From: Haladaptatus sp. DYF46
Lineage (GTDB): Archaea > Halobacteriota > Halobacteria > Halobacteriales > Haladaptataceae
Reading direction: 5' to 3'
DNA: 64,000 bases
Assembly (NCBI RefSeq): GCF_021083305.1
Contig: NZ_JAJFAY010000007.1
Span: 186,001 to 250,000 of the forward strand
Part shown: one piece after another, positions 37,846 to 45,877 of the stretch
Layout of the letters: the number at the start of each line of letters is the position of its first letter
Position numbering within the stretch: position 1 is the first letter of the stretch
The notes under the pieces: model-generated
The model's database searches: none
Told to the model about the DNA's origin: nothing
What the model saw: the letters and a program-made list of their open reading frames with translations, nothing else
Translations under genes and position numbers: made by a program

Positions 37846-39433
37846 TTTTGAACTCACTAGTGTCATTTGCTTTCTCTTGCTTCCTCTCATCGAGGCTTTT
37901 CACAGTGGTCGGTTGACGACCAGCCATCATCAATCCGAGATCCTCTTCAGTAACCGAATCCGGATCCACTATGTCGACTATTTTGCCCTCGAACATCACC
38001 CCGAGTCGGTCGGAAAGCTTCTGGACTTCATCGAGCTTCGACGAAACCAGAAGAACTGCTTTCCCTTCTTGACAGATCTCCAATAGCTGATTGTGAATGA
38101 ATTCGGTTGAGCCGATATCGACCCCTCGAGTTGGAAAAGCGGCGATAACTAAGTCCGGGTCGTGTTCAAGTTCACGACCGACGATGAACTTTTGCTGATT
38201 TCCGCCAGATAAGGAGGAAGAAACAGCATTGGCGTTCGGAGGCTTCACACTGAATTCGTCGATGATTTTATCGGCATGACTTTGGACTTCATCCCAGTCT
38301 ATGATACCGTTGTCGGCAAAGGGTTCAATGGTTTGATTACCCAATAATGCGTTCTTACTAAGGGAGTAGTCGAGAACGATCCCTCGCTTCTGCCGATCCG
38401 CGGGGATATATGCAATCCCGGACTCGATACGGCGCCGTCGAGGCATATCCGTAATATTTTCGTCTGAAAACAAGATTCTCCCTGAATCAACGGGTTGAAG
38501 CCCCGCAATAGCTTCGATGAGTTCTAATTGCCCATTCCCCTCGACTCCAGCAATCCCAAATATCTCCCCTTGCTTTACTGAGAAATTAACCAGGTTCACT
38601 TGTTCTACATCACGGTTGTCCGTAACACGAAGACTATCGATATCGAGGACCTTTTTACCGGTCTCCACGGATCGGCTATCGATTTCGAATAGGACATCCC
38701 TTCCAACCATCATCCGTGCGAGATCTTTGCGAGTCGTATCGTTCGCGCTTACAGTAGCTACAATCTCGCCGTCTCTCAACACGGAGATATCATCGGCCGC
38801 TCTCAGCGCTTCGTCTAATTTATGCGTGATGAAGATGATCGAATGGCCTTGCTCGGTGAGTTTCTCCATCATCCCAAAAAGCTCCTCAACCTCTTGAGGG
38901 GTGAGAACAGCGGTCGGCTCGTCGAGGATCAATGTACTTGCCCCTCGAAATAGGGTTTTCAGAATTTCAACGCGTTGCTGGGTGCCAACACTGAGTTCTT
39001 CAATCTTTGTATCTAATTCCTGGTCTACATCGAATCCATAAATGGAACACAGTTCCTTTATGCGCTCGCGTGCAGCATTAGTATCCACGAGGCCACCGGA
39101 GGATGGTTCATGTCCAAGTATGATGTTTTGCAGTACCGTCATAGAATCCACCAACATGAAATGTTGATGGATCATTCCTATCTCCGCTTCGATGGCATCT
39201 TGTGGTGAGTCGAAGGATCGTGAGTTACCATCGATATACACTGTCCCTTCATCGGGGGTGTATAACCCATGGAGGATATTCATCAATGTGGTTTTCCCAG
39301 CACCGTTTTCACCGATGAGTGCGTGTACGGTACCTTTACGCAGGGTGAAGTCCACGCTATCATTCGCTACGATGTCTCCGAATCGCTTTGTGATCTCGCT
39401 GAGCCTAACCGCATTCGAACTCGTTTCACTCAT
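37838..39433 (-). CDS. ABC transporter ATP-binding protein with two nucleotide-binding domains
   Basis: About 531 residues from the ATG at 39433 (an upstream ATG at 39454 is also in frame). The first domain has Walker A GENGAGKT, Q-loop IHQHFML, signature LSVGTQQRVE and Walker B LILDEPTAVLTP. The second has a degenerate Walker A (GVEGNGQLE) and signature LSGGNQQKF, with VIAAFPTRGVD at Walker B, as is normal in this family (YufO, MglA, RbsA). It energises the two permeases that follow. Identification is firm; the substrate depends on the receptor at 39752. Confidence 0.92.
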   Translation of the reverse strand: MSETSSNAVRLSEITKRFGDIVANDSVDFTLRKGTVHALIGENGAGKTTLMNILHGLYTPDEGTVYIDGNSRSFDSPQDAIEAEIGMIHQHFMLVDSMTVLQNIILGHEPSSGGLVDTNAARERIKELCSIYGFDVDQELDTKIEELSVGTQQRVEILKTLFRGASTLILDEPTAVLTPQEVEELFGMMEKLTEQGHSIIFITHKLDEALRAADDISVLRDGEIVATVSANDTTRKDLARMMVGRDVLFEIDSRSVETGKKVLDIDSLRVTDNRDVEQVNLVNFSVKQGEIFGIAGVEGNGQLELIEAIAGLQPVDSGRILFSDENITDMPRRRRIESGIAYIPADRQKRGIVLDYSLSKNALLGNQTIEPFADNGIIDWDEVQSHADKIIDEFSVKPPNANAVSSSLSGGNQQKFIVGRELEHDPDLVIAAFPTRGVDIGSTEFIHNQLLEICQEGKAVLLVSSKLDEVQKLSDRLGVMFEGKIVDIVDPDSVTEEDLGLMMAGRQPTTVKSLDERKQEKANDTSEFKNE

Positions 39434-39751
39434 TATTGTACTCTTGTAGCCCAAACATGATTTTAAATCCTTTAATATTATTACTCACGGTCCGAATGAT
39501 ATCTACTCCCGGATCATTGAATGTGGAGTGCACCGAACTTAACGAATGCTCGCCACCCCGTGCCTGTATTGGTTCTGACAGTACCCATTTTTCAGTAGCA
39601 TAGTTCGCGTATTCGTGTTTAATCATACATAGTCAATTTTTATCTAGCCTCTTCACTTAACCATTTCTTCGACATTCAAACATTTATATAAAAAATTATA
39701 GTTTTACTTGTCCCAAATAACTGAATTCGAATTCTGATTCGTCACCTTTTC
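39434..39751. other. Gap within the BMP transporter operon
   Basis: About 320 bp between the receptor gene and the ATPase gene on the same strand. The part near 39675-39710 is very AT-rich (ATTTATATAAAAAATTATAG) and U-rich on the transcript strand. It could terminate most receptor transcripts, so that the receptor is made in excess, and act as promoter for the rest. No hairpin is obvious. Confidence 0.35.
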
Positions 39752-40831
39752 TTAGCTATTACACCCGGACGCAGTACATGGCACTTTGACATCCCCGTCA
39801 ACAATCGCTTTACGAGAACTATCGAGATTCTTCTGCACCTCTTGGGGAAGTTCGGACCCGACCGATTGTCCGAGAACTAGTTTTACACCGTTATCATCGA
39901 GTCCAAGAACGTTTTTCCCTTGGACGGAATCCCATTTGTCATTGTTGACCGCTTTAGCAACCTCAAAAGTACCTTTATTAATGTACTTTACGCTGGATCC
40001 CATAATGACGTCCTTATACTCCGATAGCGTCTTGGACTGGTCTGCATCCGTTCCGATTCCGAAGCGGTTTTTCTGTTGTGCCGCTTGGAAAATGCCTTGC
40101 CCAGTGGCCGCTGCAGCGTGGAAGACGATATCAGCGCCGTTATCATACTGTGATAGTGCAATCTGTTTCCCTTTCTGTGGACTGGTGTAAGTACCCGCAT
40201 ATCCGACATTTACGTTGATATTTTTATCCATACGATGAACCCCGGCTATGTACGATTTCTCGAATGCACGAATGAGGGGGCTATCTTCCCCACCGACGAA
40301 TCCGACCGCTTTTTTATCCGGGTTGGTGGAACTGTTCTTATATGAGAATGATTTCGTCGTCATCGTACCGGCAAGGACACCTGCTTGATAGGCCATCTCG
40401 TTATTAGCCCAGATGTAACCCGCAACGTTGGGTCTATCGATCGTGTCATTGATCAGCATCCAATTTTGATCCGAATACTCCTTTGCGTTAGTCTCCAATG
40501 CTTTCGTATGGTTATACGATACCAAAACGATAACATCGTAATTGGGATCCGAACTCTCCGCCAATCGAGATTGGACGCTCTGATACTGTGATTGATTCGT
40601 CTCTTGGACTTTTTGAATATTTGCTCCGAATTTCTTCTTAGCTTTCTGTAGACCTTGGAGAGCCAAATCGTTGAAGGCTTTGTCACCAAAACCGGACGGG
40701 CTCGATACAATCGCCAGATTTAATTTTTCGCTATCTGATCCCGAAGGATTGCCAAGACATCCAGCGAGTGAAGTACCAACTATTGCTGCACTACCTTTTT
40801 TCAGAATATCGCGACGGCTTGTCATTAACAT
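39752..40831 (-). CDS. BMP family ABC transporter substrate-binding lipoprotein
   Basis: 359 residues. The N-terminus TSRRDILKKGSAAIVGTSLAGC is a Tat signal with a lipobox (SLAGC), normal for haloarchaeal receptors; the Cys is near residue 25. The mature part has the BMP (Med/PnrA) fold: LAIVSSPSGFGDKAFNDLALQG, AGVLAGTM, VGFVGGEDSPLIRAFEKSYIAGV, DIVFHAAAATGQGIFQAA and GTDADQS. Bacterial members bind nucleosides (PnrA) or are of unknown specificity. It belongs with the ATPase and permeases downstream. An in-frame ATG at 40825 is an equally good start. Confidence 0.9.
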   Translation of the reverse strand: MLMTSRRDILKKGSAAIVGTSLAGCLGNPSGSDSEKLNLAIVSSPSGFGDKAFNDLALQGLQKAKKKFGANIQKVQETNQSQYQSVQSRLAESSDPNYDVIVLVSYNHTKALETNAKEYSDQNWMLINDTIDRPNVAGYIWANNEMAYQAGVLAGTMTTKSFSYKNSSTNPDKKAVGFVGGEDSPLIRAFEKSYIAGVHRMDKNINVNVGYAGTYTSPQKGKQIALSQYDNGADIVFHAAAATGQGIFQAAQQKNRFGIGTDADQSKTLSEYKDVIMGSSVKYINKGTFEVAKAVNNDKWDSVQGKNVLGLDDNGVKLVLGQSVGSELPQEVQKNLDSSRKAIVDGDVKVPCTASGCNS

Positions 40832-41053
40832 TCTAAGTGAATACTTGCAGTGCTATTAAATATATTTATAAAATAACCTATACAAACTCCTTGAGATATA
40901 ATTTACTACGGAAGCAAATAAAAACCGGAATGCAAACAGATTCCCGGAGTATGGACGGGTTTCGACGGCCATTTTCTGCATATCTCCAGTGATCACACGA
41001 ATCCTCATAACCTTTTAGTAGTAATACGCTCACGGTTAATCAGAGGAATAAAA

Positions 41054-41191
41054 ATGGAATGTGCAGTTTGTGGAAGCCCCGTTCACCAGTATGAACAGAT
41101 CACAACGAATCACGAAACTACGGATTACTATTTTTGCTCGGACGAACACAAAGAGGAGTTCGAGAGTCTCTCGGGTGAGTTCACTAAGTAG
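41054..41191 (+). CDS. Very small TRASH/YHS-like zinc-finger protein (45 aa)
   Basis: A 45-residue frame beginning MECAVCGSPVHQYEQ and continuing DYYFCSDEHKEEFE. The CxxC pair followed about 21 residues later by FCSDEHKEEF is the TRASH/YHS-type metal-binding pattern (C-x2-C ... C-x3-H). TTTTAGTA about 30 bp upstream may be a TATA element, and AGAGGA lies just before the ATG. It stands alone on the plus strand between the BMP receptor and the EboF-like gene. Copper or zinc sensing or chaperoning are family roles, unproven here; the surrounding copper proteins make the former worth considering. Confidence 0.65.
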   Translation: MECAVCGSPVHQYEQITTNHETTDYYFCSDEHKEEFESLSGEFTK

Positions 41192-41256
41192 AAGAAAGGC
41201 CGGTAAGAGGGACACTATTCAGCAACCCGCTATCTAGACTTCGGATCGATCCTTTT

Positions 41257-42618
41257 CTATACCACCGGTGGCTCTTCGAACTGGAGTTCCTCTTCGATTC
41301 CCAGAACTTTTGCTATTGTTGGCGCGACACTCAGAGCATCTATCGATTCTAGTCGATTGAGGTCAAATTCGGAAGCTGCAGGACCTCCGATTCCATATAC
41401 AGGCCACGTATTCGAATCGATTCGGCCGTGGGATCCCCCTACTTTGGATGGGTCAAGCGAAACTAAACTGCTATCCCCGACAAAGAGCTCGCATGGGTCA
41501 AATCCTGGTTTAGCGTGAATATCCATATCCACGGCATAGTGCGGGGCTTCGTCCGAAGATTCCCACCAATAGTACTGGAACCATGCATTTGGTTCCGCGA
41601 CTAATACCAAGTCACCTGCATTTGGATGTGCGATATCGAACGTTTCTTTCCCTTCCTGGTCAAGGACGGAATCTACTCCCTCGAGATTTTCGAATAGCTC
41701 TTTTACCTCGTTAACCGACTCATCATCGGTGTAAATATGAGCAATCTGGTGGTCGACCATGGCGAAGGCCTGTGAGGATTCCAAATCGACCTCCCTGCCA
41801 CCCTTTTCATAATCAGTAACTGACAGCAGATTTGCCTGCCGCAGTGCTTTATTCGGGAGCAAAGGTGTATCGACCGAGTGAAAGCCATATTCGCTAACGA
41901 CATTAACGACTGTTTCTTCCCATCGAGGGGTCTCTCTGAGTTCAGTGAGGAACTCTCCTATGAGTTCATCGACGACACGCACTTCGTCCTGTAATTCTTT
42001 CCCTGGACCTTCTCGGAGACCCGTATAGTCCAAATGTGGGACGTAAACCCAGAGAAGATCAGGATCGAAACGATCTATCGCCTCGGTCGCTGCATTAAAT
42101 ATCCATTTGGTGCTGGTTTTGTCAGCAGCCGGCCCCCAGTAGTTTAATAGTGGAAAATGGCCGAACTTCTCTTGAAGTACGTCGTAAAATTCATCCGGAT
42201 TCGACCAACAGTCCATTTCGATGAGATTGTTATCTTCATCTTCTATTGGAGAGGGGGTAACTACAACATCTCCATTTGATCCGATCAAATGCTGGAAGAA
42301 CAATGCTCCGGTCGTCAACCCCGCTTCGTGAGCAGTTTCCCACAGACGATTTCGTCCGCCACGGTCCCGTTCCCAGAATTCCGCTTCTTTCCGGTCGCGG
42401 TCGAATTCGCCACTTGCCACGTCTCCATGATCCCCAGGGGATTGCCCCGTTGCTAACGTTGTTTGGGCGGGGACGGTCAATGCGGGGAACGCCGGACGCA
42501 TAGGGATCACTTCATCAAGGAGATTCGCAAGATTCGGAGCAAGTTCTGACGAAATATGATCCGGTTGGAGGCCGATGATATCCAAGACTATCACACGGCT
42601 TGCTTCTGACTCCGTCAT
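41257..42618 (-). CDS. Alkaline phosphatase superfamily protein, EboF-like
   Basis: 453 residues of the nucleotide-pyrophosphatase/phosphodiesterase branch of the alkaline phosphatase fold. Seen: a first metal Asp in VIVLDIIGLQPDHI, a Thr nucleophile candidate in PALTVPAQTTLATGQ, FPLLNYWGPAADKTSTKWI and YVPHLDYTGLREGP. Where most family members have SDHG with two metal ligands, this one has SEYGFHSVDTP, a change typical of the EboF branch. The protein is therefore either an altered phosphodiesterase or a binding protein. It has no signal peptide. Its stop and start region overlaps the inositol-phosphate synthase gene by 4 bp, so the two are one operon. Confidence 0.83.
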   Translation of the reverse strand: MTESEASRVIVLDIIGLQPDHISSELAPNLANLLDEVIPMRPAFPALTVPAQTTLATGQSPGDHGDVASGEFDRDRKEAEFWERDRGGRNRLWETAHEAGLTTGALFFQHLIGSNGDVVVTPSPIEDEDNNLIEMDCWSNPDEFYDVLQEKFGHFPLLNYWGPAADKTSTKWIFNAATEAIDRFDPDLLWVYVPHLDYTGLREGPGKELQDEVRVVDELIGEFLTELRETPRWEETVVNVVSEYGFHSVDTPLLPNKALRQANLLSVTDYEKGGREVDLESSQAFAMVDHQIAHIYTDDESVNEVKELFENLEGVDSVLDQEGKETFDIAHPNAGDLVLVAEPNAWFQYYWWESSDEAPHYAVDMDIHAKPGFDPCELFVGDSSLVSLDPSKVGGSHGRIDSNTWPVYGIGGPAASEFDLNRLESIDALSVAPTIAKVLGIEEELQFEEPPVV

Positions 42619-43814
42619 TTATTCCTCTCTTTGTTGTGTTCTCTGGTGTAGTCGTCGAGAAGTTCGAACTGTCGAGACAAGTCGTGTTCCGCCACTCCAA
42701 GCGGTGACTTGAAAAACGAGGCGAGTTGAGGTTGAAGACCTCCGTTCCCGTAATCGTCTGCATGAGCTGTTAACCGGATAAGATCCAATATGAGTGGTGC
42801 AGCTAACGCCGAGTCAGACCCTTCCCACGTGAACTGCATCTTCATTTGCGTATCGAGAAATCCAGTAAAACGAATATCGTCCCAAGCTGTTTTCCAATCC
42901 CCGAGCGGTGGAGTGTAGTCGATTCGAACGTGGTTATGGAATTCTCCTTGCAGGATGCTGTCAAGGACACCGCCTTTGCTCGCTAATTTCCCAGCTTTAT
43001 TATCGTCGTCTTCAAGAACTAACCCATCCTTATTTCCGAGGATATTGTGGCCGACCCATGACTGAACACGAAGGTTTCGCTGTGCAAACATTGGAGCGAG
43101 AGCGGATTTCACGAGAGTTTCTCCAGTCTTCCCGTCTCGACCCATATGCGGAACGTCGTTCAAATCCGCTAGTTGACGGAGACCGCCCAGTGCAGAGCCG
43201 GTACTCGGTGTGAAGTTGACGTATGGCATTTCCTCTACGAGGGCCGCATACGCGTAAAGAGAACTAGCTGGGATCCCACGATCATTGTTCTCGATGGCTT
43301 GCTCGAACGTATCTAGTGTGTCATACTGGTCTGCATTTTCGAGCGGTGGTTCGGTTGATGCAGCGTTAACGACAATGACCCGATCCAGGTCGTTATCATC
43401 CGCAAAGTTTCGGTAATCCCGTCGGATTTGGTCGACAACATCGGAGAGTGAATGAGATGACAGGGTCTGTTCTGCAATTTCGTCGACTGCACGACCACAA
43501 TTGAGTGCCGTACCGGTTTTGATCCGCTTGTCGATAACTTCTAGATCCTGCTTTACTGCTTCGATTGTTTTTGCTGATGGTGTGCCCGATTCCGAGAGCG
43601 ACTTAGCGGTCGATAGCAGTGAAGTCTGTGATACATCGTGACCGCCAAATACCAAATCTCCAATTTCCGGCAATTCTAACGACCGATATGGATCCCGTGC
43701 TGTGACTAAACCGGTTGTATCTGTCACTCCTGCTCCAATAGCACATGCACCAGTAATTGCGGTAGTTGCTACGTTTCCACGTGCTCCAATTATCCAAACA
43801 CCTGTTTGACTCAT
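42615..43814 (-). CDS. Inositol-3-phosphate synthase (myo-inositol-1-phosphate synthase family)
   Basis: 399 residues. The enzyme converts glucose 6-phosphate to inositol phosphate using bound NAD. The N-terminal nucleotide site is GVWIIGARGNVATTAITG; later landmarks are VIVVNAASTEPP, NFTPSTGSALGG, GRDGKTGETLVKSALAPMF, SWVGHNILGNKDG and a Lys-rich HVRIDYTPPLGDWKTAWDD. It differs from the shorter archaeal MIPS used for archaetidylinositol and looks like the branch found beside ebo-type genes in bacteria. In most ebo clusters the sugar cyclase is a dehydroquinate-synthase-like EboD; here a MIPS may take that place. It is the first gene of a minus-strand operon, divergent from the IclR gene at 44525. 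Confidence 0.9.
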   Translation of the reverse strand: MSQTGVWIIGARGNVATTAITGACAIGAGVTDTTGLVTARDPYRSLELPEIGDLVFGGHDVSQTSLLSTAKSLSESGTPSAKTIEAVKQDLEVIDKRIKTGTALNCGRAVDEIAEQTLSSHSLSDVVDQIRRDYRNFADDNDLDRVIVVNAASTEPPLENADQYDTLDTFEQAIENNDRGIPASSLYAYAALVEEMPYVNFTPSTGSALGGLRQLADLNDVPHMGRDGKTGETLVKSALAPMFAQRNLRVQSWVGHNILGNKDGLVLEDDDNKAGKLASKGGVLDSILQGEFHNHVRIDYTPPLGDWKTAWDDIRFTGFLDTQMKMQFTWEGSDSALAAPLILDLIRLTAHADDYGNGGLQPQLASFFKSPLGVAEHDLSRQFELLDDYTREHNKERNK

Positions 43815-44524
43815 AGTATACCTCGGTTGCTTCGTTTCAGAGTTTTCTGCTTTTGTCCGATATCGCTACTTCTTGCGTTTGTTTTCTCAAGATGTGAGTC
43901 CATGTCACGCATCTATTTTGCTAGTCATCGCTCCTCACTATTGACCTTTGTGCTGAAAATACGTCGGCATCATTTTCAGGATCGGACTGTTGATCCAGAT
44001 GCATCTTTGTCCTTGCATAACTCCGTGATCCTTGGAGGTTCGGGATATTGGGTGATCTTTATATTGACTCTCAATTTTGCCCGGACATAATAACAGTTTT
44101 ATGAAATATGCCTCATTTCTACCATTTATTAAAGAAAAACAACCCCGTCATTTTCGAGAATCGATTCCTGATTCTGTCGTGATTTCAACCGAAAAGAGGC
44201 GAATGAAAAAAAGACTCGAACAATATTATTATTCGTTGATGATTCATCGACCTCAGATAGAGGGGTTTCTGAACATAACAAACATTCATCGATTCGTCTT
44301 GAACACGGTTTTCTCTGTTAACAATCACCAAGCGTGATGAATCCCCAAAACAGTCATCAATTCAACACCGAACCATGAATATACAAATGTATAAACTTTC
44401 TGCCAATTGGGTATGTTGAGAAACACATAGATAATTATTGTCGATATATGCCTTTATTATAGATTGGAATGAAAAAATTCCCGTTCTGATAAGCAGAATT
44501 TTTATTATGAAGAAATACATAGTA
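43815..44524. other. Divergent intergenic region between the inositol-phosphate synthase and IclR genes
   Basis: About 710 AT-rich bp. It should hold promoters for both directions and the operator of the IclR protein. One palindrome, TATACAAATGTATA at 44380-44393, is noted separately. Open frames at 43806-44090 and 44077-44337 have no coding character. Confidence 0.4.
44380..44393. promoter_or_regulatory. Short palindrome upstream of the second IclR gene
   Basis: TATACA-AA-TGTATA has 6-bp arms around AA and lies about 130 bp before the preferred IclR start. It could be an operator, but AT-rich DNA makes chance palindromes common. Confidence 0.2.
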
Positions 44525-45286
44525 ATGACCGTGAATACCAAGCATGCCGTTAGGACGACTGAGAAGTCGCTCCTAATTGTCGAGAAACTGAGAGAGAATG
44601 GTCCTAGTGGGATAACCGAGCTTGCCGATGAGACGGGTATGGGGAAAAGCTCTGTCCATAATCATTTGATGACTCTTCGGAAATTTGGATACGTGAAGAA
44701 AAATAACAAAGATTACGAGCTCGGATTGAAATTTCTCGATTTAGGTGGCTATATTAGGAAAAATATGCCTCTTTACCAAATGGCATCTCCCGAGGTGAAA
44801 TCACTTGCTCGAGAAACAGGCGAATTGACGAATTTGATGGTTGAAGAACAGGGTATTGGGGTATACCTGATGAGAGCCATGGGCGAGAACGCTATAGAAT
44901 TGGATACACACGCTGGTTTTCGGACTCCGCTACATACAACGGCGCTTGGAAAAGCAATTCTTGCTTATCTTCCCGAATGTCGGACCAAACAAATAATTGA
45001 AGAGAATGGACGGGGATCAGAAGTAAACAGTGCCATTGATTCGAAAAGGGCGTTGTTCGATGAGCTCGACGTTGTTCGCCAGCAGGGCTATGCGATCGAT
45101 GATCAGGAGAGACTACAGGGTGTGCGATGCCTTGCAGCACCAATCTGTCTCTCCGATGATGAGGTCCTTGGTGCGATCAGTATTTCCACACCCGCTAGTA
45201 GGATGCAAGATTCAGACATTGAGGAGTTATCAAATAAATTAATGGGTTCGGCGAATGTTATCAGCCTAAATATTAGTTATAGATAG
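44525..45286 (+). CDS. IclR family transcriptional regulator
   Basis: About 253 residues from the ATG at 44525 (an ATG at 44507 and a TTG at 44438 are also in frame, but the chosen start places the HTH normally). Winged HTH at about 8-70 (RTTEKSLLIVEKLREN, MGKSSVHNHLMTLRKFGYV); effector domain at about 80-253 with TPLHTTALGKAILAYLPE, RQQGYAIDDQE, VRCLAAPI and GAISISTP. It is divergent from the inositol-phosphate synthase/EboF operon and is the natural candidate regulator of the minus-strand carbohydrate genes between 30.6 and 43.8 kb. It is only distantly similar to the IclR at 5959, so the two probably sense different effectors. Confidence 0.88.
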   Translation: MTVNTKHAVRTTEKSLLIVEKLRENGPSGITELADETGMGKSSVHNHLMTLRKFGYVKKNNKDYELGLKFLDLGGYIRKNMPLYQMASPEVKSLARETGELTNLMVEEQGIGVYLMRAMGENAIELDTHAGFRTPLHTTALGKAILAYLPECRTKQIIEENGRGSEVNSAIDSKRALFDELDVVRQQGYAIDDQERLQGVRCLAAPICLSDDEVLGAISISTPASRMQDSDIEELSNKLMGSANVISLNISYR

Positions 45287-45877
45287 CCTACTGTAGTCCT
45301 TTATAGTCTATTCTTCTATTCGGCCGAAGTTAGTGTGTTTATGATTAACTAGAATATTATTGCAACATCTGAGTCTTCTACTCCTATTATAGTCGCAAAA
45401 TCAGAAAAACAGTGATAATAATAACAGCATCAAGTATATAACCATCATATATCCCTGTTCTACTATGCAAAAACGTCATTTATTTTGCTGATACCCATGC
45501 AATTATCATTCCAAAAACCAATTACGGATAAAGATAATTATTATTGGGTGCTGTATGGGCTGGGAATTACATTACTACCTTTGTAAACGCCTATTACATA
45601 ACTAGCAATGTAAAAGTTGGTCATCGGATACCTCTTTTTGTTGTTCATAGAATAAGAACAACTCCCCCGTTTTTCTACGAATCCATTTCTTAGATGAAAT
45701 ATCCCTGGTTTATTCGTTCTCCATACTCTATGATAAGTTATGTTTAGAATTGACTAAGAATCTGTTGTTCAAAAAATAAATGAGTTTTATTAGATAATTC
45801 AGTGGTTATTAGGATTATTTCTCTTGCACCAACACCTTTTTATATTTCAGCTTTGAGCAAATATGTGTGGTACTAAC
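45287..45877. other. AT-rich intergenic region with a TATA box for the dockerin gene
   Basis: About 590 bp between two plus-strand genes, very AT-rich. CTTTTTATATTT at 45836-45847 is a strong TATA element; transcription would begin near 45867, which favours the ATG at 45878 over the one at 45863. No other feature is recognised. Confidence 0.5.

Noticed and set aside
43806..44337. Two overlapping open frames between the inositol-phosphate synthase and IclR genes
   Set aside because: They are basic and aromatic-rich, unlike haloarchaeal proteins, and occupy the region expected to hold divergent promoters.
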